From an uncultured Oleispira sp. (GTDB lineage: Bacteria > Pseudomonadota > Gammaproteobacteria > Pseudomonadales > Oceanobacteraceae): DNA of 64,000 bases. The DNA is taken from contig CAJXUD010000005.1 of NCBI GenBank assembly GCA_913061415.1, forward strand, positions 62,001 to 126,000, given 5' to 3'. The notes under the pieces were generated by a model, which saw nothing but the letters and a program-made list of their open reading frames with translations, was not told the origin of the DNA and did no database searches. A program made the position numbers and the translations under genes. How positions within the stretch are numbered: position 1 is the stretch's first letter; each line of letters begins with the position of its first letter. Shown here in pieces: positions 29,568 through 39,003 of the stretch.

Positions 29568-30365
29568 ATGAATCTTAGACTTTTAGGTCTTGCTCTGGTC
29601 GTAATGATCACAACGGGCTGCTCTATTGCTACACCTTTTGTAGCCGCAGGTGCCGGTGGACATGCAATTGGTCGTTACGAAGAAAACATAAAAGTGCGCG
29701 GCGCGGCGGCTTTACAAGAAGAACCTGACCTTTTGACCTTTTCAGTTCAAGCCATTGCTAGAAACAATGTTGATGAAGCGGTAATTACCTATACAAAAGG
29801 CCTTAACGATAAAAACTACAGCGCGAACATTAAGTCATTAGCCCTTTACCAAATTGGTTTAATGTACATGAACCCTTATGCAGAACAGCGTAATGATGAT
29901 AAGGCTCTGCAATATTTCAACCGTCATTTCCAGGAATACCCTGAATCGCGTTTACGCAAAAAAATAGAAGCTAAAGTAGCGCTTATTGAAGAGCGTAAGG
30001 CTTCTAAAAGCCAATTGACCGCGAAAGAGTTATTATCATTAGCCGATCGTAGCGCATTATTACAACAATCAAATATTCCGTTTGATGCCGATTTAACTCC
30101 CATGAGTGAGCGTGCCATTATTGGAGATCGCGTTGCTGACGCCGAAAGTGTTTATTTGATTTTATACGATAACAAATCATCTTCTGATGATATGCGTGCT
30201 AAATCGTTATACCAAATCGGCTTAATTTATATGAGTGAATATAATAGCCATGGGGATAATGCCAAAGCACTGAACTACTTCCGTAAAATTACGCAAGAAT
30301 TCCCTAATACGCATACGGCCAAAAAAGCCAGTAAGCGTATGAATCAAGTTATTAACCGTCAGTAA
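29568..30365 (+). CDS. Lipoprotein with TPR/Sel1-like duplicated halves
   Basis: The 265-residue lipoprotein has a signal ending ITTGC. The mature part carries two homologous segments: KSLALYQIGLMYMNPYAE (about 88-150) and KSLYQIGLIYMSEYNSHG (about 213-262). Each continues with a KAL-x-Y-F block and then a block like QEYPES or QEFPNT. This suggests an internal duplication of a tetratricopeptide-like repeat for binding partner proteins. It is exported to the periplasm or outer membrane. An AGGGA site sits about eight bases before the ATG. Confidence 0.82.
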   Translation: MNLRLLGLALVVMITTGCSIATPFVAAGAGGHAIGRYEENIKVRGAAALQEEPDLLTFSVQAIARNNVDEAVITYTKGLNDKNYSANIKSLALYQIGLMYMNPYAEQRNDDKALQYFNRHFQEYPESRLRKKIEAKVALIEERKASKSQLTAKELLSLADRSALLQQSNIPFDADLTPMSERAIIGDRVADAESVYLILYDNKSSSDDMRAKSLYQIGLIYMSEYNSHGDNAKALNYFRKITQEFPNTHTAKKASKRMNQVINRQ

Positions 30366-30429
30366 TAACTAGCTAGCAGCTCTAGATAGCATGTATAGAT
30401 AGTAGTTCTAAATAGTAAGCTATATTCCA

Positions 30430-30466
30430 GACATAAAAAAAGCGGCTTAGCCGCTTTTTTTATGTC
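30430..30466. terminator. Strong bidirectional terminator
   Basis: A perfect 17-bp stem with a three-base loop has T-runs within both arms. It lies between the convergent lipoprotein genes and serves both strands. Confidence 0.92.
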
Positions 30467-30497
30467 TTATTCTTAAGCAATAACCAATAAGAAATTA

Positions 30498-31640
30498 CTA
30501 CTTCACTTCCACCCAATATACGTCGTCATAATCAGACACGCAGTCAAGAGCAAACTCATTCGACCCAGCATCACACAGTAAATCTTCAATGATAATAACC
30601 GGACTGTCACCAGCATTTTCACCCGGACTTTCTACCAATGCTTGTAAAATAAGAAACTGCTCATAACTGCTGTCTGCACTCGCTACTGCATCATCAATGT
30701 CATTGCATTGATTAAACCGGGCACAATTAAAATCTAAACCATCGTAACGAATAACATCACCCTCGGATTTTTCTAGACCCCCGACTCCCGTTCGCATAAT
30801 CATCTTAAACGATTCATTTGTTCGATCTTTAACGGCGTCATTTTCTTTAATAAACTCAACAGATTTCAAACTTTTTGCCTGAATCTTAACCGTCAAATCC
30901 AATTCGTATTGCAAGCCCCACTGAGCTGTAAAACCAGTAATACTAAAAGGTAATACATTCCAATCAGTACTCGCATCAGCTTCTTCTTTATAGACTAAAC
31001 ATAATCTAGGAACCGCCAACCCGCAGTCCGTTTGATAATGTGCAATATCAAATACCGCATCATTAACACCTTCACATACTGAAGAAAAATTAGAATCTGA
31101 AGACTGACATTTAACGGCTAATAACGTCAGCTCATCGTTCTCTGTAGAAAAACTCAACTGTATTTTATTTGTATCACGAGCAGCATTCGTTAATGCTGTG
31201 CAATCGGCATCTGTGCATGTAAAAGTCTTCTTAGCCGCAATGATCCATTCGCTATTTTGATTGTCTTGCAAAATACCGCTGGCCATATTGAAGGTTAATA
31301 CAAACTCATTGGTACTAGCATCGATCACTTCAGTTGAATCAATGCTTTCAAGGGTATAGTGAGTATCTTTACCATTGTCATCTCTTTCAGCCTCTACTTG
31401 TACGGTATAGCGGCTACCCCACTTTAAGGCTTCAAAGCCCGACATGCCTTTAGTATTAACGGCATAAGCATCATCTGAATTAAGACTCGTACGAAAGCAT
31501 AACGAAGTAGCACTATCGGTACACGGCTCTTGGTAATAATCGACATACATAGTACGAGTTGTAGGATCATAGCTAGAACCTAGGTCTAAATCACATGCTG
31601 ATAAGCTCAAACACGACAGCAATACCAATACTTTATTCAT
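30498..31640 (-). CDS. Lipoprotein with two DUF4377-like modules
   Basis: The 380-residue protein has a lipoprotein signal ending LSAC. Two segments share the pattern YYQ/HYQ-x-x-C ... (M/I)-x-GF-x-x-x-W-G-x-x-Y-x(3)-V: about 34-105 (MSGFEALKWGSRYTVQVE) and about 203-285 (ITGFTAQWGLQYELDL). This resembles the small DUF4377 lipoprotein domain in tandem. The many cysteines suggest disulfides. Its start overlaps the end of the acyltransferase gene by eight bases. Confidence 0.72.
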   Translation of the reverse strand: MNKVLVLLSCLSLSACDLDLGSSYDPTTRTMYVDYYQEPCTDSATSLCFRTSLNSDDAYAVNTKGMSGFEALKWGSRYTVQVEAERDDNGKDTHYTLESIDSTEVIDASTNEFVLTFNMASGILQDNQNSEWIIAAKKTFTCTDADCTALTNAARDTNKIQLSFSTENDELTLLAVKCQSSDSNFSSVCEGVNDAVFDIAHYQTDCGLAVPRLCLVYKEEADASTDWNVLPFSITGFTAQWGLQYELDLTVKIQAKSLKSVEFIKENDAVKDRTNESFKMIMRTGVGGLEKSEGDVIRYDGLDFNCARFNQCNDIDDAVASADSSYEQFLILQALVESPGENAGDSPVIIIEDLLCDAGSNEFALDCVSDYDDVYWVEVK

Positions 31641-32781
31641 AATATTTATTTTGTTTCCTAATGAGCGGTTGAGCGTACATTGAATAAAGCTGCGTTTTTA
31701 CCGCCTCACTTTCATCCTTGCAGCGAATGGATAATTCCACTGTACCTGTCTTAATATCGGCTTCATCATACTCTTCGAGAGGCTGACATTTTCCTTGATC
31801 TGCGAGTAACTTGTGAGCCGCATAGTTGATTGGAAAACTCGCATAGCCATTAACAATCTGGCGATCAATTTCAGTTGCTAACATTTCGGCGGTATGAAAA
31901 AGCGACTCATCAATTTCACCACCAAAATTGACATGAACACGACCTTTCTTCCCCATTAACCCTGTCACAATACTGGTAACATCTTCGTCATCCGCTTTTA
32001 GATATTCCTCACCCTGATAAATAGCCGCAAGCTCTCTCGCCTTAATAAGGTCACAAGGATCAAATTCATAACTGATGCTTACTGGCACAGGGTTTAACGC
32101 CTGCAATGACTGTGAAAATGTTTCTTTATCAGTTCGGCCCGCCAAACTCAGCATTTTCAAAACAGCGGTATCGGTTGTATCGATTCCGTCTTTTGCACGT
32201 CCTTCTCGTTGTGCAATCCACACTGAGTGCCCATCTGAGATTGAAAAGCGAATATATTTGGATAATAGCTGTAACGCAGTAAACTTTTCGCGCTTGGCTT
32301 TAATTGAACGTCGAACAATAAAGCTTTTATTCAGTCGCATAAAATCCCCGACCATAGGATTTTTTAGCAAATTATCACCAATGGCGATTCGCCCTGTCGG
32401 CTTATTATGGGTGTGCAGCGCATAGTTAACCAGCGTAGGATCAAGCGCAATATCTCTATGGTTCGACAACCACAAGTAGCTTTTATTGGCATCTAATTGA
32501 TCAATACCAGTAACCTCTAGCGAGGTGATTGTTTTCTGAATGATTTTTTCGACATAGCCCGCTAACCACTGTTGAAATTCAGCAATCGATTCCAGACCTG
32601 AAAGATCCTTCTGCAAACGCCAACGTATTAAAGAACGAGCCAATAAGCGCAAAGGCCCACGCCAATTTGGGCGCATAAAATAAGCCAGCCCTTTTACTAG
32701 GTCTGGTTCGGCTAATAAACGCTCTAGAATTTGTTGGAATTCATTATCGTTATAGGGCCGTATTTCAGCAAACTCATCCAT
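31633..32781 (-). CDS. 1-acyl-glycerol-3-phosphate acyltransferase-like protein
   Basis: This is a second PlsC-type acyltransferase, with NHRDIALDP (H-x4-D) and REGRAKDG motifs. I choose the ATG at 32781 (382 residues) as the start because AGGA lies upstream; an ATG at 32808 is possible. No strong membrane helix is visible. It is probably co-transcribed with the lipoprotein gene that overlaps its end. The substrate is uncertain. Confidence 0.83.
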   Translation of the reverse strand: MDEFAEIRPYNDNEFQQILERLLAEPDLVKGLAYFMRPNWRGPLRLLARSLIRWRLQKDLSGLESIAEFQQWLAGYVEKIIQKTITSLEVTGIDQLDANKSYLWLSNHRDIALDPTLVNYALHTHNKPTGRIAIGDNLLKNPMVGDFMRLNKSFIVRRSIKAKREKFTALQLLSKYIRFSISDGHSVWIAQREGRAKDGIDTTDTAVLKMLSLAGRTDKETFSQSLQALNPVPVSISYEFDPCDLIKARELAAIYQGEEYLKADDEDVTSIVTGLMGKKGRVHVNFGGEIDESLFHTAEMLATEIDRQIVNGYASFPINYAAHKLLADQGKCQPLEEYDEADIKTGTVELSIRCKDESEAVKTQLYSMYAQPLIRKQNKYYE

Positions 32782-32923
32782 TAATTCATTATTCCTAGCA
32801 AAAAACATGTATATAACAATCTATAAAACAATCTATATGTCAAAGATTACTTGTTTCTATTATACGAATCGATAGTATATCGCAGCAATATTACTATCCC
32901 TACCTTTTAAGAGGCGATTTATT

Positions 32924-33325
32924 ATGGTTGATACATGGCAGCCAGCAGACCAAAAAGCAGAGATTTCTTCAGAGAAATTACTCGGTTATGCTTCGTTAAT
33001 AAGTAGCCAAGAGACGGTTCAAGAAGAGATTATTAGCCTTGAAAAGGCCGATATTGATTTGGTAAATAATTACCTAAACATGCCACAACAAGCATGGTTA
33101 AAGGCAATTGAGGGTTTCACCGATGCTCAAGTTTTAAACTTGTGCATGTTCTTTACGGTTGGTGAAATGAAATTTTCAACATGGACCTTTGGCAGTAAAA
33201 ATCCAACTATCTATTTTTTACGCCATCTTAAATCTGAAAAACGAGCAGCAGAAAAAGAGTTTATCCGCTGGCTCAAAAAACAAACGGATAACCGTTATAT
33301 CCCATACGGGCCAGCAATCCTGTAA
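32924..33325 (+). CDS. Conserved protein of unknown function
   Basis: This is a 133-residue cytoplasmic protein with a mostly helical prediction (KLLGYASLISSQETVQEEI; KRAAEKEFIRWLKKQTDNRY). There is no recognised motif. It faces the HTH/receiver gene across 17 bases. It starts at an ATG with an AGAGG site. Confidence 0.65.
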   Translation: MVDTWQPADQKAEISSEKLLGYASLISSQETVQEEIISLEKADIDLVNNYLNMPQQAWLKAIEGFTDAQVLNLCMFFTVGEMKFSTWTFGSKNPTIYFLRHLKSEKRAAEKEFIRWLKKQTDNRYIPYGPAIL

Positions 33326-33342
33326 GTTTTTTTAGCATTGCC

Positions 33343-33894
33343 TCAGTGGCTTTCTGAACCATCGTGATCTAAGTAATCCAGCAATACTTGACGCTGCTCT
33401 GGCCACTGAAAAGAATCCCAACCGTCGTGTATTTCTCTTTGATTACCTTGTAATAAGGCCATCTTGGGCACCTCATTGCGATCTTTGCTCACATCCTTCA
33501 TTATACGAGAAGCAACATCAGCATACTGAAGATCCATCATTAATAAGGCAGAAGGCTTATCCTTCGCAATCAAGTAACCCAACTGCACAGGATCATCGGC
33601 TAAAACCACATCCCAATTATGACGCCTTAAGTCCGCTGCAAGCTCTCCAGCAGGGCTATCGGGTGACGTAAAGAGCAATAATCTGCGATCCCCTGCAATC
33701 AGCTCATCAGGAACAGGCATATCGTTCTGCCGTAAAAAATCCACAAAGGTATCGATCGGTATCCGATTATCCCCCCTGCCCGGAAGTTTATACGCATCCA
33801 AATGTCCTCGTTCAATCCAACGAATGACGGTTCGGAAATTAACACCGCAATACTTTGCGGCTTCACCTGTTGTTAACGCTTGTTTATCTGCCAC
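33343..33894 (-). CDS. HTH (excisionase-like) regulator with degenerate receiver domain
   Basis: The 183-residue protein has an N-terminal helix-turn-helix of the excisionase/MerR type (about 5-60): LTTGEAAKYCGVNFRTVIRWI, only part of it shown. A linker leads to a receiver-like domain (about 65-180) in which LLLFTSPDS and LLMMDLQYA hold aspartates, but the typical acidic cluster and Lys are not clear. It starts at a GTG. A 13-base palindrome lies 28 bases upstream and may be its own operator. Confidence 0.75.
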   Translation of the reverse strand: MADKQALTTGEAAKYCGVNFRTVIRWIERGHLDAYKLPGRGDNRIPIDTFVDFLRQNDMPVPDELIAGDRRLLLFTSPDSPAGELAADLRRHNWDVVLADDPVQLGYLIAKDKPSALLMMDLQYADVASRIMKDVSKDRNEVPKMALLQGNQREIHDGWDSFQWPEQRQVLLDYLDHDGSESH

Positions 33895-33921
33895 TGCTCT
33901 ATCTCAGTTTCTTACTAAACT

Positions 33922-33934
33922 TATACTAAGTATA
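33922..33934. promoter_or_regulatory. Candidate autoregulatory operator
   Basis: Odd palindrome TATACT-A-AGTATA, 28 bases upstream of the GTG of the HTH/receiver gene. Symmetry and position fit an operator; no experiment is implied. Confidence 0.45.
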
Positions 33935-34066
33935 GGTAGTGACTAACCATACTTGCCTAGATAATTAGTGCTATTTCTTAGAACTTATTCTGGCTATAAA
34001 ACATTCATTAAGACGCTTCAGTTATTACGGACACCTCCAATACACTTAATCTGCCTACCTGATATT

Positions 34067-34078
34067 CACGCTAGCGTG
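34067..34078. promoter_or_regulatory. Perfect 12-bp palindrome
   Basis: CACGCTAGCGTG lies in the gap before the small protein gene. It is a possible operator. Confidence 0.35.
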
Positions 34079-34219
34079 CATAGCCACTCATTCTCGGACT
34101 GGTAAGTACAATGTTTTTACAGTACACAGAGTTTTTCGCTGCATCCATGAAGGCCGTAATGCGATATAATCTCAGGCTCTTTGAATTTACGACAAATTTA
34201 CGACTATCAGGAACCTTCC

Positions 34220-34477
34220 GTGAAAAAAGAAAAACTTTATCACCAAATTGCCCACGCTTGTCTGCAAGTACTAAAAACACCAAAAGCAGACAGCTCAGCT
34301 CAAATAAAAGCGGTTTATGATGCTATTGATCAAGCTTTTCTGAACCAATCAGCTTTGTTATCGTCTGAACTAGAAGACTGTAAAAATAGACTGAAACTAA
34401 TTTCAGAGCTTGATGATGCGGAAAATTCTTTACAAGATGCCAAAGATATCGCACGTCAAGACAACGCTCAGCACTAA
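34220..34477 (+). CDS. Small conserved protein of unknown function
   Basis: This is an 85-residue acidic helical protein, starting at a GTG with AGGA about eight bases upstream. A TTG at 34181 is in frame but lacks a site. There is no signal peptide, and its C-terminal part looks like a coiled coil (ELEDCKNRLKLISELDDAEN). It is directly followed by an 11/12-bp tandem repeat. Confidence 0.6.
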   Translation: MKKEKLYHQIAHACLQVLKTPKADSSAQIKAVYDAIDQAFLNQSALLSSELEDCKNRLKLISELDDAENSLQDAKDIARQDNAQH

Positions 34478-34483
34478 TTCTAT

Positions 34484-34517
34484 AGTCTTATAAAAGTCTT
34501 ATAAAAAGTCTCTTAAA
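34484..34517 (+). repeat. 11/12-bp tandem repeat after a stop codon
   Basis: Three copies of AGTCTTATAAA(A) begin seven bases after the TAA of the small gene. The third copy is diverged. Confidence 0.7.
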
Positions 34518-34547
34518 TAGTATTAGCCGTTTTAAATTGGGGTTCAC

Positions 34548-37481
34548 ATGCTTTTCTCTACTCGCTACAGCACCTTCTTGCTGTTGGTAATTTTAGCCGT
34601 AGCTACTGCGGCGTATCGGATCAATATGCACTCAACAAGTCCTACTATCATACAAAGCCCCAATGACCAGCGAGAATATCGTTCGCTAGAACTTGATAAT
34701 GGTTTAAAGGTTATTTTAGTCTCCGATAAGGAGGCTGATAAAGCCGCCGCTTCCCTCGCCGTGAGTGTTGGCAGCGGTGACGACCCTCAAGGTCGCCAAG
34801 GACTTGCCCACTTTTTAGAACACATGCTATTTTTGGGAACTGAGCCTTTCCCAGATTCTGGTGAATACCAAGACTACATTTCAAAGCACGGTGGCAGTCA
34901 TAATGCGTTCACCGCTCACGATGTTACCAACTACTTCTTTGAAATTGATAATAACGATCTAGCCGGTGCTCTTGACCGTTTTGCTCCCTTCTTTATTTCT
35001 CCAACCTTCGATGCCAATTATGTTGAGCGAGAAAAGAATGCGGTTAATGCAGAATATACGTCAAAGTCTAAAGATGATGGCCGCCGAATTTTTTCGGCCG
35101 AAAAACAAGCAATGAACCCAGCTCACCCGTATGCAAAATTTGCTACCGGCAGCCTAACAACCCTTGAAGATCGTCCAGGCAGCGCAATACGTGATGAATT
35201 AATCACCTTTTATAACCAACATTATTCCGCCAATGAGATGACCTTTGCACTGATTGGTAACTATGATCTAGATACCCTTGAGCAATGGACACAAGAACGA
35301 TTCAGCGCCATACCTAAGCGCGATATTGTGGTCAAAGCAAAGCGTCCGCCGTTATATCAACAAGACCAACTGCCTCTAGATCTACAGATAGAGCCCATTA
35401 AAGAGTTACGCCAACTCAAGCTGGCTTTTCCAATGCCAGAAAGCCTAAGCCTTTATCAACATAAGCCTCTGCACATCATCAACCACCTACTAGGTCATGA
35501 AGGTGAAGGCAGCTTATTAGCATTATTCAAAAAGCGCGGCTGGGCAGAAGGCCTAAGTGCAGGCCAAGGTGTCAGCACGCCTTGGGAATCAACACTCAGC
35601 ATTAACATTCAGCTAACACTGGTCGGTTTATTTCGCATTGATGAAATTACCGAAGCCGTATTTGCTTACATCGAACTCGTACAGCAAGGCTTACAAGATC
35701 CTGTCTTCATCGAACGCATTTACGCAGAACAGCATCAATTGGCAGAGCTGGCCTTTGCTAACCAAGAAAAATCCAAGGCCAGTCACTTTGCTGTACGTCT
35801 GACCAATAGCTTACGCCACAGAACGCCTAGTCAGGTGATTTATGGTGATTACGATTGGCAAACACCGACGACTGATATTCTAAAACCTTACCTAAATCAG
35901 CTAACTCGTAAGAATTTAATCCGTACGTTAATTGCCCCCGAAGTTGAAACCAATACCACCGACCCTTGGTACGATACCAAGATGATGCTACGCCCTGCGG
36001 TAATCAAAACAGAAGCGGCCAACAAAGATCCTATTTTAAAGCCCGAATACCGCGAACAATTATTTCTGCCAGCGGCCAATCCATTCATTCCTGAATCGTT
36101 TACCTTAACCGATGCACCAGCACAGACTATCCCTACCCGACTCATTGATGAAACAGGTTTGCGTTTATGGTATTACCCAGAACAAGAATTTCGTTTACCA
36201 AAAGCAAAAGTCTTTATTAACCTGCACAACCAAGCTGTTGCCGACAACGCAAAAGACCGCATCATTGCCCAGCTTTTCAGCCACAGCGTTAACGAGTTAA
36301 TCAGTAGCTACACCTACCCTGCCTATGTTGCTGGTTTAAACTATCAGCTGCATGCGAGCGGCCGTGGTCTTGAACTTTCAATGTCGGGCTATCACGACAA
36401 GCTTTCTGTCTTGCTTGAAAAAATTGTTGAAACAATGGCGTCGTTAACCGCAGAAAATGTTAGCCAAGCCGAGTTTGAACGCTACCAAGCTCAACTAAAA
36501 CGCCGTTTAGAAAACCAATTAAAAGCCAAGCCTTACGAGCGCACCATCAGTGAATTACGCCGTTGGTTACGCAACCCAAGCTTTAGCCAACAAGAACTGA
36601 TTGCCGCCTTAGAAACGGTCACTTTAGACGATGTACTCGCCTTTAATGAACGCTTAAAACAGTCTTTATTTGTAGACAGCTACGTTCATGGCACATTGGA
36701 ACCTGAAGCGGCCATCGCCATCAGTAAGGTACTAGAGCAAGCTTACAAGCCAAGCGGCGAGCGCATTGCGCCGGCAATGATTAGCAAGGTGCCTAATGCG
36801 CAAGCCTCTGCCAATAGCGCTGACCAGAGCTCGCATAACCAGAGCCCTGATAACCAGTACCTGCAATCGATCGAGCAGCAGCATCCCGATAGCGCCATGA
36901 GTTTATACATTCAAGGTCAGCAGTTCGATGAACTAACGTCAGACAATGCGCGAGCTCACTACGCCTTATTGGCACAGATCATTAGCACGCCGTATTACCA
37001 ATGGCTGCGCACCGAGAAAAAGATGGGCTACATCGTATCCGCATCGCCTTTCCCGCAAAACGCCGTGCCAGGAATGATCTTTATTGTGCAATCGCCCACC
37101 GCCAGCAGCGCCGATATTCTGGCCGAATCAGAACTGTTTTTTGCTGACTTCAAACAACAACTGGCACAACTCAGCGATAAAGAATTTGACGATCACAAAC
37201 AAGGCCTTATCAGCCGCTTGGTAAGTAAGAAGAAAAATATGGCCGAAAAAGTAGGACACTTCTGGCATAACATTGAAGTCAACCGCTTAACCTTTGATAC
37301 CAATGAAGCCATCGCCAAAGAAGTTGCCGACATAAAGTTGAAAGATATTCAGGGGCTGTTTGAAAACAGTATCATCGAGAAAAAAGACCCTCGGTTACTC
37401 TTCTCTCATAGCCAACAAGTGCCTACCGATGGATGGGCTGAGCTTTCAAGTATTAATAAAAATGACTTAGATACGTTATAA
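34548..37481 (+). CDS. ptrA: M16 family zinc protease (protease III/pitrilysin-like)
   Basis: The 977-residue protein has an N-terminal signal or anchor (about 8-23). The inverted zinc motif HFLEH (88-92) and the third ligand Glu169 in NAVNAEYTSK lie in the first M16 domain. Three further M16 domains follow, so it is the full-length one-chain type. It should degrade small proteins and peptides in the periplasm. In E. coli this gene lies between recC and recB; here it is separate and on the other strand, about 3 kb from recD. A 15-bp repeat lies in a Ser/Asn/Gln linker (about 36822-36857). Confidence 0.9.
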   Translation: MLFSTRYSTFLLLVILAVATAAYRINMHSTSPTIIQSPNDQREYRSLELDNGLKVILVSDKEADKAAASLAVSVGSGDDPQGRQGLAHFLEHMLFLGTEPFPDSGEYQDYISKHGGSHNAFTAHDVTNYFFEIDNNDLAGALDRFAPFFISPTFDANYVEREKNAVNAEYTSKSKDDGRRIFSAEKQAMNPAHPYAKFATGSLTTLEDRPGSAIRDELITFYNQHYSANEMTFALIGNYDLDTLEQWTQERFSAIPKRDIVVKAKRPPLYQQDQLPLDLQIEPIKELRQLKLAFPMPESLSLYQHKPLHIINHLLGHEGEGSLLALFKKRGWAEGLSAGQGVSTPWESTLSINIQLTLVGLFRIDEITEAVFAYIELVQQGLQDPVFIERIYAEQHQLAELAFANQEKSKASHFAVRLTNSLRHRTPSQVIYGDYDWQTPTTDILKPYLNQLTRKNLIRTLIAPEVETNTTDPWYDTKMMLRPAVIKTEAANKDPILKPEYREQLFLPAANPFIPESFTLTDAPAQTIPTRLIDETGLRLWYYPEQEFRLPKAKVFINLHNQAVADNAKDRIIAQLFSHSVNELISSYTYPAYVAGLNYQLHASGRGLELSMSGYHDKLSVLLEKIVETMASLTAENVSQAEFERYQAQLKRRLENQLKAKPYERTISELRRWLRNPSFSQQELIAALETVTLDDVLAFNERLKQSLFVDSYVHGTLEPEAAIAISKVLEQAYKPSGERIAPAMISKVPNAQASANSADQSSHNQSPDNQYLQSIEQQHPDSAMSLYIQGQQFDELTSDNARAHYALLAQIISTPYYQWLRTEKKMGYIVSASPFPQNAVPGMIFIVQSPTASSADILAESELFFADFKQQLAQLSDKEFDDHKQGLISRLVSKKKNMAEKVGHFWHNIEVNRLTFDTNEAIAKEVADIKLKDIQGLFENSIIEKKDPRLLFSHSQQVPTDGWAELSSINKNDLDTL
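36822..36857 (+). repeat. 15-bp in-frame tandem repeat in the M16 protease
   Basis: Units GACCAGAGCTCGCAT and AACCAGAGCCCTGAT are followed by a third partial unit, encoding the linker DQSSH, NQSPD, NQ. Confidence 0.7.
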
Positions 37482-37493
37482 CGGCAGTTTGCA

Positions 37494-37528
37494 GTAGAGC
37501 TGTTTGGTTAATGAACAGCTCTACTTTT
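37494..37528 (+). terminator. Rho-independent terminator after the M16 protease
   Basis: A perfect 11-bp stem with arms GTAGAGCTGTT and AACAGCTCTAC and a nine-base loop, followed by TTTTAT. Confidence 0.9.
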
Positions 37529-37548
37529 ATTAACTTATCAAAAACTAT

Positions 37549-37950
37549 TTACAACAAAATCGAGCTAGCAGCATCGCCGTCAGCCGTAATCGCAGCGACT
37601 AGCGAGAACTGTAAAAATGCAGCTGCGGTTGTAATGTGATTGTGCAACCACAATTGAATCTGCTCTTGCTGCTCTTCTTTATCGGCGATATGATCGGCAT
37701 AACCTTCTAAGGTTAAAGCAACGGTATGCTTAGCCAATTTTTTCTTACTAGGATCGGTTACCGCAATCAGTAAACGCTGCTGGTTAAAGTCCCAATCAAA
37801 TAAACAAAACATTGAATCGTCTTCAATGTTGGCATCCAATAAATTAAACGCGTAATCCGCAGCGGCAATAACCGCTTGCTTTAACTCCGCTTCGTTGCTG
37901 CTTGTGGATACACTGCTATGGCAAAAGTTGTTGTCTATTTCCCAATTCAT
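37549..37950 (-). CDS. Conserved protein of unknown function
   Basis: This is a 133-residue acidic protein with no signal peptide. It has strand-like stretches (DSMFCLFDWDFNQQRLLIAVT) and a helical C-terminus. I do not recognise the family. It starts at an ATG with an AGGA site and lies 48 bases after dusC on the same strand, so co-transcription is likely. Confidence 0.65.
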   Translation of the reverse strand: MNWEIDNNFCHSSVSTSSNEAELKQAVIAAADYAFNLLDANIEDDSMFCLFDWDFNQQRLLIAVTDPSKKKLAKHTVALTLEGYADHIADKEEQQEQIQLWLHNHITTAAAFLQFSLVAAITADGDAASSILL

Positions 37951-37998
37951 TTTAATTCCTAATAGTATTTTACGTTAATTTTTTGTATTCAAGCCCGC

Positions 37999-39003
37999 TT
38001 AAGGCTCAAGCGAAGATTGCCAGGCTTCAACCCTGTTTGTGATAGACGCTTCTAAGTATTGTTCAATCGCAACCTGCATCTCATCACTGCTTTTAATTCT
38101 GCGAATCGGCGTAAATAATTCTTCGGCTTCAGGGTAAGACTGACGCATCTGACTTAACCACTGCTTCACACGGCTAGAATAATGATGCCCTTTTGAGCCA
38201 ATCACTTGCACCTTGCGATAGTTCAGCATCATCTCAACCACACTGTGCCAGCTCATTTTATCGCTAATACCCGCAACCACCGCCGCTAAATTTGGTGTTG
38301 CCAATGCACCGCGGCCAATCATCAAATCATCACAATGTGAGACTTCACGGCACTTAATCGCATCAGCCGCATTCCAAATCTCGCCATTTGCAATAATCGA
38401 TAAGGCTTTGCCTTCTTTGGCTAATCGCTGTTTAACTTGAGCAATATAGTGCCACTTAATCGCTTCCGCTTTATAGCCATCTTCTTTGGTACGCGCATGA
38501 ATAGTAAGTTCATCAGCCCCAGCCGATACAATCGCATCAACAATCTCATGGACGCAATTAGGATCATCCCAACCCAAGCGTATCTTGACCGACAAGGTTT
38601 TATCTCTCGGTACGACTTTACGCATCTCAGCCACTGCATCAGCAATCAACTGCGGCTCTTTCAATAATACCGCGCCGCCTTTACTTTTATTCACAGTTTT
38701 TGCTGGGCAGCCAAGGTTTAGGTCTATGCCATGAGAACCAAGCTCTATCGCACGCTGGGCATTTATCGCAAGCGTATCGGGCTGAGAACCTAACAACTGC
38801 AAACGCACAGGGGTACCGCAGGGTGTTAAACCACTATTTTCTAACTCAGGCGCCAGCTGATAAAAGGTGCGCGGGGGTAGTAACTGATGGTTAGATACCC
38901 GTAAAAATTCAGTAATGCATAGATCATATCCACCGAGACCCGTTAATAATTCACGAACGGTATGATCCATGACTCCTTCTAATGGAGCTAAAACAATGCG
39001 CAT
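37999..39003 (-). CDS. dusC: tRNA-dihydrouridine(16) synthase DusC
   Basis: This FMN enzyme reduces uridine 16 in tRNA. The 334 residues carry the start MRIVLAPLEGVMD, the catalytic-cysteine motif DLNLGCPAKTVNKSKGGA, FMN loops TIHARTKEDGY and ANGEIWN, and the IGRGALATPNL block. The residues after GCPAK (TVNKSKGGAVLL) and the length point to DusC rather than DusA or DusB. Confidence 0.93.
   Translation of the reverse strand: MRIVLAPLEGVMDHTVRELLTGLGGYDLCITEFLRVSNHQLLPPRTFYQLAPELENSGLTPCGTPVRLQLLGSQPDTLAINAQRAIELGSHGIDLNLGCPAKTVNKSKGGAVLLKEPQLIADAVAEMRKVVPRDKTLSVKIRLGWDDPNCVHEIVDAIVSAGADELTIHARTKEDGYKAEAIKWHYIAQVKQRLAKEGKALSIIANGEIWNAADAIKCREVSHCDDLMIGRGALATPNLAAVVAGISDKMSWHSVVEMMLNYRKVQVIGSKGHHYSSRVKQWLSQMRQSYPEAEELFTPIRRIKSSDEMQVAIEQYLEASITNRVEAWQSSLEP

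Larger units (their letters stand above)
33895..34219. other. 325-base gap with two palindromes
   Basis: No gene was found. TATACTAAGTATA (33922-33934) lies near the HTH start and CACGCTAGCGTG (34067-34078) lies mid-gap. Both are candidate operators. Confidence 0.6.

Noticed and set aside
13924-35105. The palindrome core TTTCGGCCGAAA occurs at 13924-13935 and again inside the M16 protease gene (35090-35105).
   Set aside because: The second copy encodes normal protein sequence, and two short palindromes could match by chance; no shared function is supported.
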